Positions 8,597 through 14,043 of a stretch of DNA of 14,170 nucleotides are shown here, piece by piece. The stretch comes from an uncultured Flavobacteriales bacterium (GTDB taxonomy: Bacteria; Bacteroidota; Bacteroidia; Flavobacteriales; CALTNV01): positions 1 to 14,170 of the forward strand of contig CALTNV010000004.1 of the NCBI GenBank assembly GCA_943845485.1. The letters run 5' to 3'. Below the pieces are notes generated by a model. The model was not told the DNA's origin, ran no database searches, and saw only the letters and a program-made list of their open reading frames with translations. Position numbers and translations under genes: made by a program. Positions within the stretch are counted from its first letter, which is position 1. The number at the start of each line of letters is the position of its first letter.

Positions 8597-9700
8597 TTAT
8601 AATTCGTTAACAAATATTTGTTTTAATTTTTCAGCTTCTTTTTCCCATACCAAATCAAGTTTGGAAGCTTGTATATTTAATTGATATTGAGAGTAATTAG
8701 CCTTAATTATTTCCACCTTATTTTTAAATAACAAAGTAGTTGGTGCTTCTAAAGATACACCAAAATTATATTTTTGATTTAAAGTATCAACTTCAATTAA
8801 TCCTTTCGTATAAATAACAGGTAAGTTACTTTGTATATAGTCAACCACCTTATTTGGAAGTGAACATTTATAGTTTATATTATCCGTTTCTTCTAATGAA
8901 ACGCCGATAAAAGCTTTCTTGGTATATTTTTTTAATTCATTATAAGGTATTTGTCCTAAAAAATCAACATTTAAAACCTGCTCATCATTTACTTTCTTTT
9001 TCATTTCAGCCAACAAATCACCACCTCCAATAATTAAATAATCATACTCAGGCATTTGTTTAGCTGTTTCTATTAAAAAAGAAATCCCTCTTTTTAAATT
9101 AACAGCACCTTGATAAAGTATTATTTTTCTGTCTGAATTATTTTCTAAACAACCTTTAAAATCATCTATTTTAAAAGGTAAATTTCTTACCACGTCAAAT
9201 TCTTTGTTATACATTGTATTTAAAACTTCAGCAACAGAGCTTGTAACAGTATATTGTTTATAAATCACATATGTTAAAGAAAATCGCTCAATTATTCGCC
9301 ATACTTTTTGTACAATAGGTTTATGTTCTATTTCTGGAACTTGTGTAAAAACTTCATGACTATCGTAATACAATTTCTTTCTTCTTAACAAAGCAACTAA
9401 TGAGCATCCTAATAAAGTATCCGCATCATTGGCTAATATGAAATCGAATTTTTTAAATAAAAGAAAAAAGAAAATTGAGATATTATAAGACAAATAAAAC
9501 AGTATACCTTTTTTAAACCACGATTTTATAAATGCAGTTTGGTATGGTAATGATGATACTTTGTAAACCTTACTTTTTTTACCAACCAAGGTAATGTTAA
9601 TATGATAAGAAGCCAAAGAGGAGCAAACTTTATGCAAACGTTGCTCGGCAACTAAATTATTAGTTACAAAAGCATAGCCTTTTCTCTGTATTTTCATCAT
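8597..9700 (-). CDS. GT4-like (GT-B fold) glycosyltransferase
   Basis: This 367-residue protein resembles family 4 glycosyltransferases, which move a sugar from a nucleotide donor to a lipid-linked or surface glycan acceptor. The N-terminal half has a YYDSHEVFTQVPEI stretch (111-124) typical of one GT4 group. The C-terminal donor domain shows ILYQGAVNLKRGI (194-206), a Gly-rich IIGGGD (223-228) and an SLPNKVVDY segment (280-288) that normally follows the donor-binding acidic residues (here E270, E271). Residues 66-82 are hydrophobic and aromatic, suggesting membrane association. The start is one of two adjacent ATGs (9700 or 9697). It is the first gene of a minus-strand run with the cyclase and sulP, and diverges from the FemAB-like gene across 44 bp. 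The substrate cannot be told. Confidence 0.85.
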   Translation of the reverse strand: MMKIQRKGYAFVTNNLVAEQRLHKVCSSLASYHINITLVGKKSKVYKVSSLPYQTAFIKSWFKKGILFYLSYNISIFFFLLFKKFDFILANDADTLLGCSLVALLRRKKLYYDSHEVFTQVPEIEHKPIVQKVWRIIERFSLTYVIYKQYTVTSSVAEVLNTMYNKEFDVVRNLPFKIDDFKGCLENNSDRKIILYQGAVNLKRGISFLIETAKQMPEYDYLIIGGGDLLAEMKKKVNDEQVLNVDFLGQIPYNELKKYTKKAFIGVSLEETDNINYKCSLPNKVVDYIQSNLPVIYTKGLIEVDTLNQKYNFGVSLEAPTTLLFKNKVEIIKANYSQYQLNIQASKLDLVWEKEAEKLKQIFVNEL

Positions 9701-9744
9701 CTTTTTAAAATAATAATTTTATTATTGTACTATAAAGGTAAAAT
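9701..9744. promoter_or_regulatory. Divergent promoter spacer, no clear consensus
   Basis: Only 44 bases separate two divergent start codons, so both promoters must be here or reach into the coding regions. The best matches to TAnnTTTG each have one mismatch: TATTATTG (plus, 9720-9727) and TACCTTTA (minus, 9740-9733). Neither has a good -33 partner. No regulator-binding palindrome is evident. Confidence 0.3.
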
Positions 9745-10623
9745 ATGAAACTAAAATATCATAAACATTATGAAATTGATAAACAAAAGTGGGATCAAAC
9801 TATACAAAGTAGTGATTCTCCATTAGTTTATGCAATGTCGTGGTACCTTGATATTGTTTCTCCTAATTGGAGTGCCATTATAAGTAGCGATTATCAGTAT
9901 GTAATGCCTATATGCATAAAACTTAAGTTTGGATGTATCCCTATCATTACACACCCCATACTTTGTCAGCAATTAGGTGTTTTTTCAACAGAAAATAAAA
10001 AAATTAGTAAAGAAAAAATTAAACAATTCATCAAACAGATTCCTTTCTACTTTGTTAAAAAAAATATTCAGTTTAATCATCTCTGTGAAAAAATAGAATC
10101 TTTCTCAGAAAGGCAGAATTTTATTTTAAACTGCAACAAAACGATTCAAGAACTTGAAAAAAATTACAGTAGTCAAATCAAAAGAAATATTAAAAAAGCT
10201 GTTAAAAACCACTTATCTTTTGATGAATACAAGGTTGAATTTGCCATTGAAGACTTTTTAAATTGGAAAGCTAATCAAGTAAACTTAACTAAATCTATTA
10301 CACATCAATTCACATCTATTTTAAAACAGTTAAACCACCAACAAAAGCTTTTAAGTTACTATGTTAAAGATAGCCAAGGAAACGTTCACGCGTCATGTAT
10401 CCTTATCCAATTTAAAAACACCCTTACCTTAGCTAGCTTAAGCTCTTCACCAGAAGGATTTAAAACAGGAGCATCATCATTACTTTTACACCGAATCATT
10501 CAACAAAACAGCTCAAAATCTGTTACCTTTGATTTTGAAGGTTCAAGCTTGAGTAGCTTAGCAAGATTTTATAAAGGTTTTGGAGCTACAAAACAAACTT
10601 ATTACTTATATCAAAAACCATAA
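9745..10623 (+). CDS. FemAB/GNAT-like acyltransferase
   Basis: This 292-residue protein resembles the Bacteroidota family of acyl-CoA N-acyltransferase-fold proteins related to FemAB. Visible hallmarks are PLVYAMSWYLDIVSPNW near the N-terminus (26-42), a basic helix with SSQIKRNIKKA (142-152), a Gly/Ser turn region (231-247) and the terminal LARFYKGFGA (272-281) that closes the fold in this group. FemAB-type enzymes add amino acids to peptidoglycan precursors, while GNAT members acetylate amines. Which applies here is not decidable. It has no signal peptide, so it should be cytoplasmic. It is the first gene of a three-gene plus-strand operon and its stop is 2 bases before murB, which supports a cell-wall role by context only. 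Confidence 0.75.
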   Translation: MKLKYHKHYEIDKQKWDQTIQSSDSPLVYAMSWYLDIVSPNWSAIISSDYQYVMPICIKLKFGCIPIITHPILCQQLGVFSTENKKISKEKIKQFIKQIPFYFVKKNIQFNHLCEKIESFSERQNFILNCNKTIQELEKNYSSQIKRNIKKAVKNHLSFDEYKVEFAIEDFLNWKANQVNLTKSITHQFTSILKQLNHQQKLLSYYVKDSQGNVHASCILIQFKNTLTLASLSSSPEGFKTGASSLLLHRIIQQNSSKSVTFDFEGSSLSSLARFYKGFGATKQTYYLYQKP

Positions 10624-10625
10624 AA

Positions 10626-11639
10626 ATGATTGATATACAACAAAACATCTCATTATTACCTTATAATACTTTTCATATTGATGTAAAAGCTAGCTATTTT
10701 GTTGAAATTCATCATGAAGACCAGTTAAAAGAGCTCATAGCCACTTCTATTTTTAAAGAAAATAAACACTTAACCCTGGGTGGTGGAAGTAATATGTTAC
10801 TTACTAAAAACTTTGATGGGCTAGTTATTTATAACCAGCTTAAAGGATTTGATGTTGTAGAAGAAGATGATAATTATACAGTTGTAAAAGTACAAGGTGG
10901 AGAAAACTGGCATGAGTTTGTACTATGGTCTATTCAAAGTAAATGGCAAGGTTTAGAAAATCTTTCATTAATTCCTGGTAGTGTTGGTGCTTGCCCTATT
11001 CAAAATATTGGCGCTTACGGAATAGAGGTAAAAGATTTTATTACAACTGTTGAAGCCTTTAATTTTAGTACCGGAAAATTAGAAAACTTTAATAATGAAG
11101 CTTGCCAATTTGGGTATAGAAATAGCATTTTTAAAAACGAACTTAAAAATAAATACTTTATTACCAGTGTCACTTTTAAACTTAACAAAAAGCCAAATTT
11201 CAACATCAATTACGGCATCATTAAAGAGGCACTAGGAGACAAAGAAATCACTGCAAAAAACATTAGCGATGCAGTAATTAGTATTAGACAATCAAAACTT
11301 CCCGACCCAAAAGAAATAGGAAACAGTGGTAGTTTTTTCAAAAATCCTGTCGTAGATAAAATAGCTTTTGAAAAACTTCGTTTAAAATACGAAAACATGC
11401 CTAGCTATCAAATTGATGACAACCAATATAAAATTCCTGCTGGATGGTTAATTGATACTTTAAATTGGAAAGGAAAAACCATTGATCATAGATATGGTGT
11501 ACATCAAAAACAAGCTTTAGTGTTGGTAAATTACACCAATGCTACAGGAAAAGAAATTTACGACCTTTCAACGGAAATTATTAAAGATGTAAAAAACAAC
11601 TTTGATATTGAATTAGAAAGAGAAGTTAATATTTTATAA
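10626..11639 (+). CDS. murB: UDP-N-acetylenolpyruvoylglucosamine reductase (MurB, type I)
   Basis: This 337-residue FAD enzyme reduces UDP-GlcNAc-enolpyruvate to UDP-MurNAc with NADPH, the second committed step of peptidoglycan precursor synthesis. The FAD-binding motifs LGGGSNMLL (51-59) and IPGSVGACPIQNIGAYG (116-132) are present. So are Arg165 in FGYRNSIFK, catalytic Ser236 in NSGSFFKNP, and the C-terminal LEREV (330-334) that carries the conserved acid. The length and the YRNSIFK-type insert match the E. coli-like type I enzyme rather than the shorter type II. It starts 2 bases after the acyltransferase stop and ends 2 bases before the sanA-like gene, indicating a translationally coupled operon. 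Confidence 0.97.
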   Translation: MIDIQQNISLLPYNTFHIDVKASYFVEIHHEDQLKELIATSIFKENKHLTLGGGSNMLLTKNFDGLVIYNQLKGFDVVEEDDNYTVVKVQGGENWHEFVLWSIQSKWQGLENLSLIPGSVGACPIQNIGAYGIEVKDFITTVEAFNFSTGKLENFNNEACQFGYRNSIFKNELKNKYFITSVTFKLNKKPNFNINYGIIKEALGDKEITAKNISDAVISIRQSKLPDPKEIGNSGSFFKNPVVDKIAFEKLRLKYENMPSYQIDDNQYKIPAGWLIDTLNWKGKTIDHRYGVHQKQALVLVNYTNATGKEIYDLSTEIIKDVKNNFDIELEREVNIL

Positions 11640-11641
11640 GC

Positions 11642-12277
11642 ATGCCCAAAAAAATTATCAAATACCTTATAGGATTCATTATACTGGCCTTAACCACTAT
11701 TATATTAATTAACATTAAAGTAGTTAACTTCAGTAAACCTTATTTATATCATGATGTTTCCGCTACGCCAAAAAACTATGTGGGTATTGTATTAGGAACC
11801 TCTAAATACAAAGTTAAAGGAGGTATCAATTCTTTTTTTCAGTACCGAATCAATGCAGCTGTTGAATTATATAAACAGGGTAAAATTAAAAAAATCCTTG
11901 TTTCTGGAGACAATAGCACTAAAAGTTATAACGAACCAGAAATGATGAGGGCTTCTTTAATTAAAAAAGGGATTCCTTCAAAAGACATTGTTTTAGACTA
12001 TGCCGGCTTTAGAACTTTTGATAGTATGATTAGAAGTAAAGAAGTTTTTAATCAGCATAAATTCACCATTATCTCTCAAAAATTCCACAATGAACGAGCT
12101 GTTTTTATTGCTCAAAAGTATGGTATGGATGCCGTTGGTTTTAATGCCCAATCTCCCAATGAAAAATATACTTTTAAAACAAGGTACAGAGAGTATTTAG
12201 CAAGAGTTAAAATGTTTTTAGATATTTACATCTTAAATACCAGACCAAAATATTTAGGAAAAAAAGAAAATATTTAA
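11642..12277 (+). CDS. SanA/YdcF-family (DUF218) envelope protein
   Basis: This 211-residue protein has one N-terminal membrane helix (about 5-26) and a DUF218 domain (about 46-190) in the periplasm. It closely follows the SanA subgroup pattern: VLGTSKY (50-56), LVSGDN (86-91), YNEPEMMRASLIKKGIP (96-112), LDYAGFRTFDSMIRSKEVF (118-136) and SQKFHNERA (145-153). E. coli SanA is linked to the envelope barrier against vancomycin at high temperature, and its biochemical activity is not settled. It starts 2 bases after murB and is the last gene of the operon. No strong plus-strand terminator follows; the convergent small-RNA terminator at 12281-12313 might work partly in this direction. Confidence 0.88.
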   Translation: MPKKIIKYLIGFIILALTTIILINIKVVNFSKPYLYHDVSATPKNYVGIVLGTSKYKVKGGINSFFQYRINAAVELYKQGKIKKILVSGDNSTKSYNEPEMMRASLIKKGIPSKDIVLDYAGFRTFDSMIRSKEVFNQHKFTIISQKFHNERAVFIAQKYGMDAVGFNAQSPNEKYTFKTRYREYLARVKMFLDIYILNTRPKYLGKKENI

Positions 12278-12280
12278 CAT

Positions 12281-12313
12281 AAAAAAAAGGCTGACCAACG
12301 TGATGGCACAACC
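12281..12313 (-). terminator. Terminator of small RNA A (and likely of the sigma operon)
   Basis: On the minus strand the arm GGTTG (12313-12309) pairs with CAGCC (12293-12289), and an inner CCA/TGG pair extends the stem past an internal loop. Eight Ts follow (12288-12281). It sits four bases from the sanA-like stop on the opposite strand, so it separates convergent transcripts. Confidence 0.72.
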
Positions 12314-12363
12314 TTTTAAAACCTAAAAACTAATGAAAAAACTATCTGTTAACAGATAGTTAT
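12281..12363 (-). ncRNA. Candidate small RNA A (about 83 nt)
   Basis: Three blocks can be read on the minus strand. The first is a 5' hairpin, ACTATCTG-TTAA-CAGATAGT, inside a perfect 22-base palindrome at 12340-12361. The second is an unstructured T-rich linker (12341-12317) with the core CATTAG. The third is a terminator hairpin with a T8 run. A -24/-12 promoter upstream would place the transcript start at about 12363, one or two bases before the hairpin. The same three blocks recur at 13888-13963 with 24 of 25 linker bases identical but different terminator stems. This indicates a conserved RNA family rather than random terminators. It may match a known Flavobacteriia motif such as flavo-1, which I cannot check. 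The alternative is an extended 3' UTR of the sensor gene at 12400-12849. Confidence 0.62.
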
Positions 12364-12372
12364 AATAATTAA

Positions 12373-12389
12373 ATCAACTAACGTGCCAA
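12373..12389 (-). promoter_or_regulatory. Sigma-54-like (-24/-12) promoter of small RNA A
   Basis: The minus strand reads TTGGCACG-TTAG-TTGAT. The -24 half is a perfect sigma-54 match and the GG-to-G spacing of 10 bases is exact. The -12 element has GA in place of the usual GC. The same arrangement precedes small RNA B. It begins 11 bases after the sensor-gene stop codon. Confidence 0.55.
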
Positions 12390-12399
12390 AAACACTTAC

Positions 12400-12849
12400 T
12401 TAATCAAATTCTTTACGTTCTTGCTTTAAGGTTTGTAACAACTCTTTTTTAAACGCTCTTTCTGCCTGATGCATTTGTATTATTTCTTTAGCCGTCATCA
12501 CTTCTTTAAACTTTGAGTAATATTTTTTATCAATATCAAGCATTTGTTGTTTTGCCTCATATCGTTGTTTAATCATCTCCTCGGCTTGTGCCTCTGAAAT
12601 CGCAGACATATCGTCTAATTTTTCTTTCTTAAACTCTTTTTTCAATTCTTTTAATTCTTCTTCTCTTTCAATACAAACAGCCCATACTGCTTCCATCTTT
12701 TGATCATCAAAATCTAATTCTTCTTGAAAAAACACTTTCTTCTCAGCGTTGATTTTTTCTCTCATCTCTGCTCTCATCTCTTTTTTACTTTGAGCATTTG
12801 CTGTCAATACCAAAGTTAACATTCCTAAAATGGCCATTACTTTCTTCAT
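12400..12849 (-). CDS. Periplasmic Spy/CpxP-like sensor of the ECF sigma operon
   Basis: This 149-residue protein has a signal peptide (1-19, cleavage after TANA, then Gln20). The rest is a highly charged, almost entirely helical mature part rich in Lys, Glu and Met. The segment YYSKFKEVMTAKEIIQMHQAERAF (110-133) resembles the LTxxQ-type region of Spy/CpxP/CnrX periplasmic proteins, which bind misfolded protein or metal. In Flavobacteriia such proteins commonly follow an ECF sigma factor and are called sensors of ECF sigma factors. It is third in the operon, 19 bp after the anti-sigma gene. The start ATG AAG AAA lies in an A-rich leader that partly matches the small-RNA linker complement. The function is inferred from context. 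Confidence 0.72.
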   Translation of the reverse strand: MKKVMAILGMLTLVLTANAQSKKEMRAEMREKINAEKKVFFQEELDFDDQKMEAVWAVCIEREEELKELKKEFKKEKLDDMSAISEAQAEEMIKQRYEAKQQMLDIDKKYYSKFKEVMTAKEIIQMHQAERAFKKELLQTLKQERKEFD

Positions 12850-12868
12850 CTGTTATTGTTTTTATTGA

Positions 12869-13243
12869 TTAAAAATTATTTATAATATCTTCTGTGGTAA
12901 ACGATTCATCTTCGATGAAATAGTTAATAACTTCTTCGTCAGATAAATACTTCTCTGACTCTATTTCAATAGCTAAATCAATTATATTATCATCAACATC
13001 AGCTTCTATCAAATAACTTACTAAAACATCATTTTGGTTAATGGAGTTAGTAGAATTATTGAATAAGGAAGGAAACAACATCAATGCTACTAAAAAAGAG
13101 GCTGCTATGGATATACTTGAATACACCCACAAGTTTATTGACTTTCCTTTTTTCTTTTCAGGAATGGCTAATAAATCTTTTTCTAGCGATTTAAAATACC
13201 CTTTGGGGACTTTAAAAGAATCTTGTTTATTTTTTTGTTCCAT
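12869..13243 (-). CDS. Membrane anti-sigma factor (putative)
   Basis: This 124-residue protein has a cytoplasmic N-terminal part (1-35) with VPKGYFKSLEKDLL (12-25), a motif common in short Bacteroidota anti-sigma proteins. One transmembrane helix follows (about 37-58), then an acidic periplasmic tail (about 59-124). The arrangement suits a small inner-membrane regulator holding the sigma factor, with the tail facing the periplasmic sensor encoded next. No zinc-binding ZAS motif (HxxxCxxC) is present. It begins 30 bp after the sigma-gene stop and shares its first three residues (MEQ) and a promoter-like leader with the sigma gene. The function is assigned by position and topology. Confidence 0.7.
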   Translation of the reverse strand: MEQKNKQDSFKVPKGYFKSLEKDLLAIPEKKKGKSINLWVYSSISIAASFLVALMLFPSLFNNSTNSINQNDVLVSYLIEADVDDNIIDLAIEIESEKYLSDEEVINYFIEDESFTTEDIINNF

Positions 13244-13248
13244 ACTTC

Positions 13249-13278
13249 TTTGACTTTGATTTTTTAAAAAGGTTTAAT
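13249..13278 (-). promoter_or_regulatory. ECF-type promoter-like element before anti-sigma gene
   Basis: The minus strand reads ATTAAACCTTTTT (13278-13266), then GTCAAA (13254-13249), with 16 bases between AAACC and GTC. The same 13-mer and spacing precede the sigma gene at 13824-13853. It lies 5 bases before the anti-sigma ATG and overlaps the end of the sigma coding region. Confidence 0.45.
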
Positions 13279-13817
13279 CCGTAACTAATAAATGTTCAAT
13301 TTTTTTTCTGGCTTGATGATAATTACTTTTCACTCCTCCTAAAGATAAAGACATGATGTTGGCAATTTCTGTAAATTTTAAATCTTCATAATATCTGTAG
13401 TTAAAAACCAAACGCTGCTGTTGTGGTAACTGTAATAATGCTTGCTGTAGTTTTTTTTCTATTTCTTTTCCATCAAAATAATCGCTACTAAATAATTGAT
13501 TTAATACCTCTGGATGTTGATTAATTGAAATGGCTTGTAGTTTCTTATTTTTTTGTAAATAAGGTAATGGTTTGGTTATAACTAATTCTATGTAACCAGG
13601 TAGATATACTACTCTCTAATTTAAACTTTGGTATATTTTTCCAAACCCTAATAAAAATTTCTTGCACTACATCATTGGCATCATCATGATCTAAAACCAT
13701 TCGTCTTACTTGCCAGTATGTTTTTTCAGAGTAATTTTTAACAATACAATTAAAAGCTGGTTTAAAATCTTTACCTACTAAAAGTTGGTGTATGTGTTCT
13801 GCTGGGTTTTGTTCCAT
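13274..13817 (-). pseudogene. ECF-type RNA polymerase sigma factor, apparent frameshift
   Basis: The 5' frame (13817-13545) encodes 90 residues holding sigma region 2: YWQVRRMVLDHDDANDVVQ and FIRVWKN (about 35-61), then the STWLHRISYNQT stretch (72-83). It stops at TAA in ACA AAA AAA TAA. The adjacent frame continues without a break to the stop at 13276-13274. That frame encodes a good region 4 with LPQQQRLVFNYRYYEDLKF, EIANIMSLSLGGVKSNYHQ and ARKKIEHLL. Removing one base, either from the T7 run at 13548-13554 or at about 13560, joins the halves into a normal 180-residue ECF sigma factor. Candidates are sequencing error, recent mutation, phase variation or slippage. It heads the operon with the anti-sigma and sensor genes. 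Confidence 0.85.
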
Positions 13818-13823
13818 ATTTAT

Positions 13824-13853
13824 TTAGACCTCTTAATACCAAAAAGGTTTAAT
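13824..13853 (-). promoter_or_regulatory. ECF-type promoter-like element before sigma gene
   Basis: The minus strand reads ATTAAACCTTTTT (13853-13841) then GTCTAA (13829-13824), with 16 bases between AAACC and GTC. This resembles ECF promoters (an AAC-type -35 and a GTC -10) and suggests autoregulation. The -10 is only 6 bases from the ATG, so the mRNA would be leaderless or nearly so. Confidence 0.5.
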
Positions 13854-13887
13854 GGTTGATTATTTTTTTTAGCAAGATAGTAAAAAC

Positions 13888-13918
13888 AAAAAAAGGAAGA
13901 GCCATAAATGACTCCTCC
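13888..13918 (-). terminator. Terminator of small RNA B
   Basis: On the minus strand GGAGGAGTC (13918-13910) pairs with GGCTCTTCC (13903-13895) through nine pairs including two G-T wobbles, around a six-base loop. A T7 run follows (13894-13888). It is a strong Rho-independent terminator oriented toward the sigma gene, which begins about 70 bases further on. Confidence 0.82.
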
Positions 13919-13963
13919 TAAAACCCAAAAACTAATGAAAAAATATCTTTTTACAGATATATT
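13888..13963 (-). ncRNA. Candidate small RNA B (about 76 nt), paralogue of RNA A
   Basis: The plan is the same as RNA A: a 5' hairpin with arms ATATCT/AGATAT, a linker at 13943-13919 differing from RNA A at one base of 25, and a terminator hairpin with a T7 run. The predicted start (about 13963) comes from a -24/-12 promoter at 13973-13989. The unit is insulated: the previous gene's terminator ends at 13996, and the sigma promoter begins after 13853. Since RNA B has its own promoter and terminator between two other transcription units, it is the stronger evidence that the element is a free-standing RNA gene. Confidence 0.66.
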
Positions 13964-13972
13964 ATATAGTTA

Positions 13973-13989
13973 AACAACTACCGTGCCAA
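13973..13989 (-). promoter_or_regulatory. Sigma-54-like (-24/-12) promoter of small RNA B
   Basis: The minus strand reads TTGGCACG-GTAG-TTGTT. The -24 element is perfect and its spacing to the -12 G is the canonical 10 bases. The -12 has GT rather than GC. It is conserved with the RNA A promoter (TTTTGGCACG, TAGTTG). Confidence 0.55.
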
Positions 13990-13995
13990 AACAAT

Positions 13996-14022
13996 CAAAG
14001 CCAACTCAATGAGTTGGCTTTG
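13996..14022 (-). terminator. Terminator of the T9SS-protein gene
   Basis: A 12-bp perfect stem (13996-14007 with 14011-14022) encloses a 3-base loop and lies 21 bases after the stop at 14044. The minus-strand tail is ATTGTTTTGG, a modest T-run; the plus-strand tail is GTTTTATAAT. It could act in both directions. Confidence 0.8.
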
Positions 14023-14043
14023 GTTTTATAATAATAATCGTAT

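Noticed and set aside
11015..11398. Two minus-strand open frames (11015-11209 and 11210-11398) within murB
   Set aside because: They lie opposite conserved murB motifs, have no leader and show no family features.
12333..12359. Plus-strand mini-ORF of 8 codons (ATG AAA AAA ...) in element A, with a 12-codon counterpart at 13935-13973 in element B
   Set aside because: The peptides diverge completely after the two lysines, while the linker upstream of them is conserved. The T-runs and the -24/-12 promoter all point to minus-strand transcription, so the ATG is better seen as the complement of the antisense core.
12340..12361. 22-base perfect palindrome as an operator or as a simple terminator
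   Set aside because: It is the 5' hairpin of the repeated element. In the second copy it is no longer a perfect palindrome but still forms a stem, which fits an RNA hairpin better than a protein site. A simple terminator would not explain the conserved linker and promoter.
13041..13253. Plus-strand open frame across the anti-sigma gene
   Set aside because: The minus-strand frame has the expected membrane helix and sits in an operon; the plus frame is antisense coding shadow.
13548..13560. Classic -1 ribosomal frameshift on A-AAA-AAA to make full-length sigma
   Set aside because: The region 4 frame is +1, not -1, relative to the first frame. A -1 slip would lead to a different reading frame (I-R-N-Y-K), so ordinary -1 programmed frameshifting does not explain the gene.
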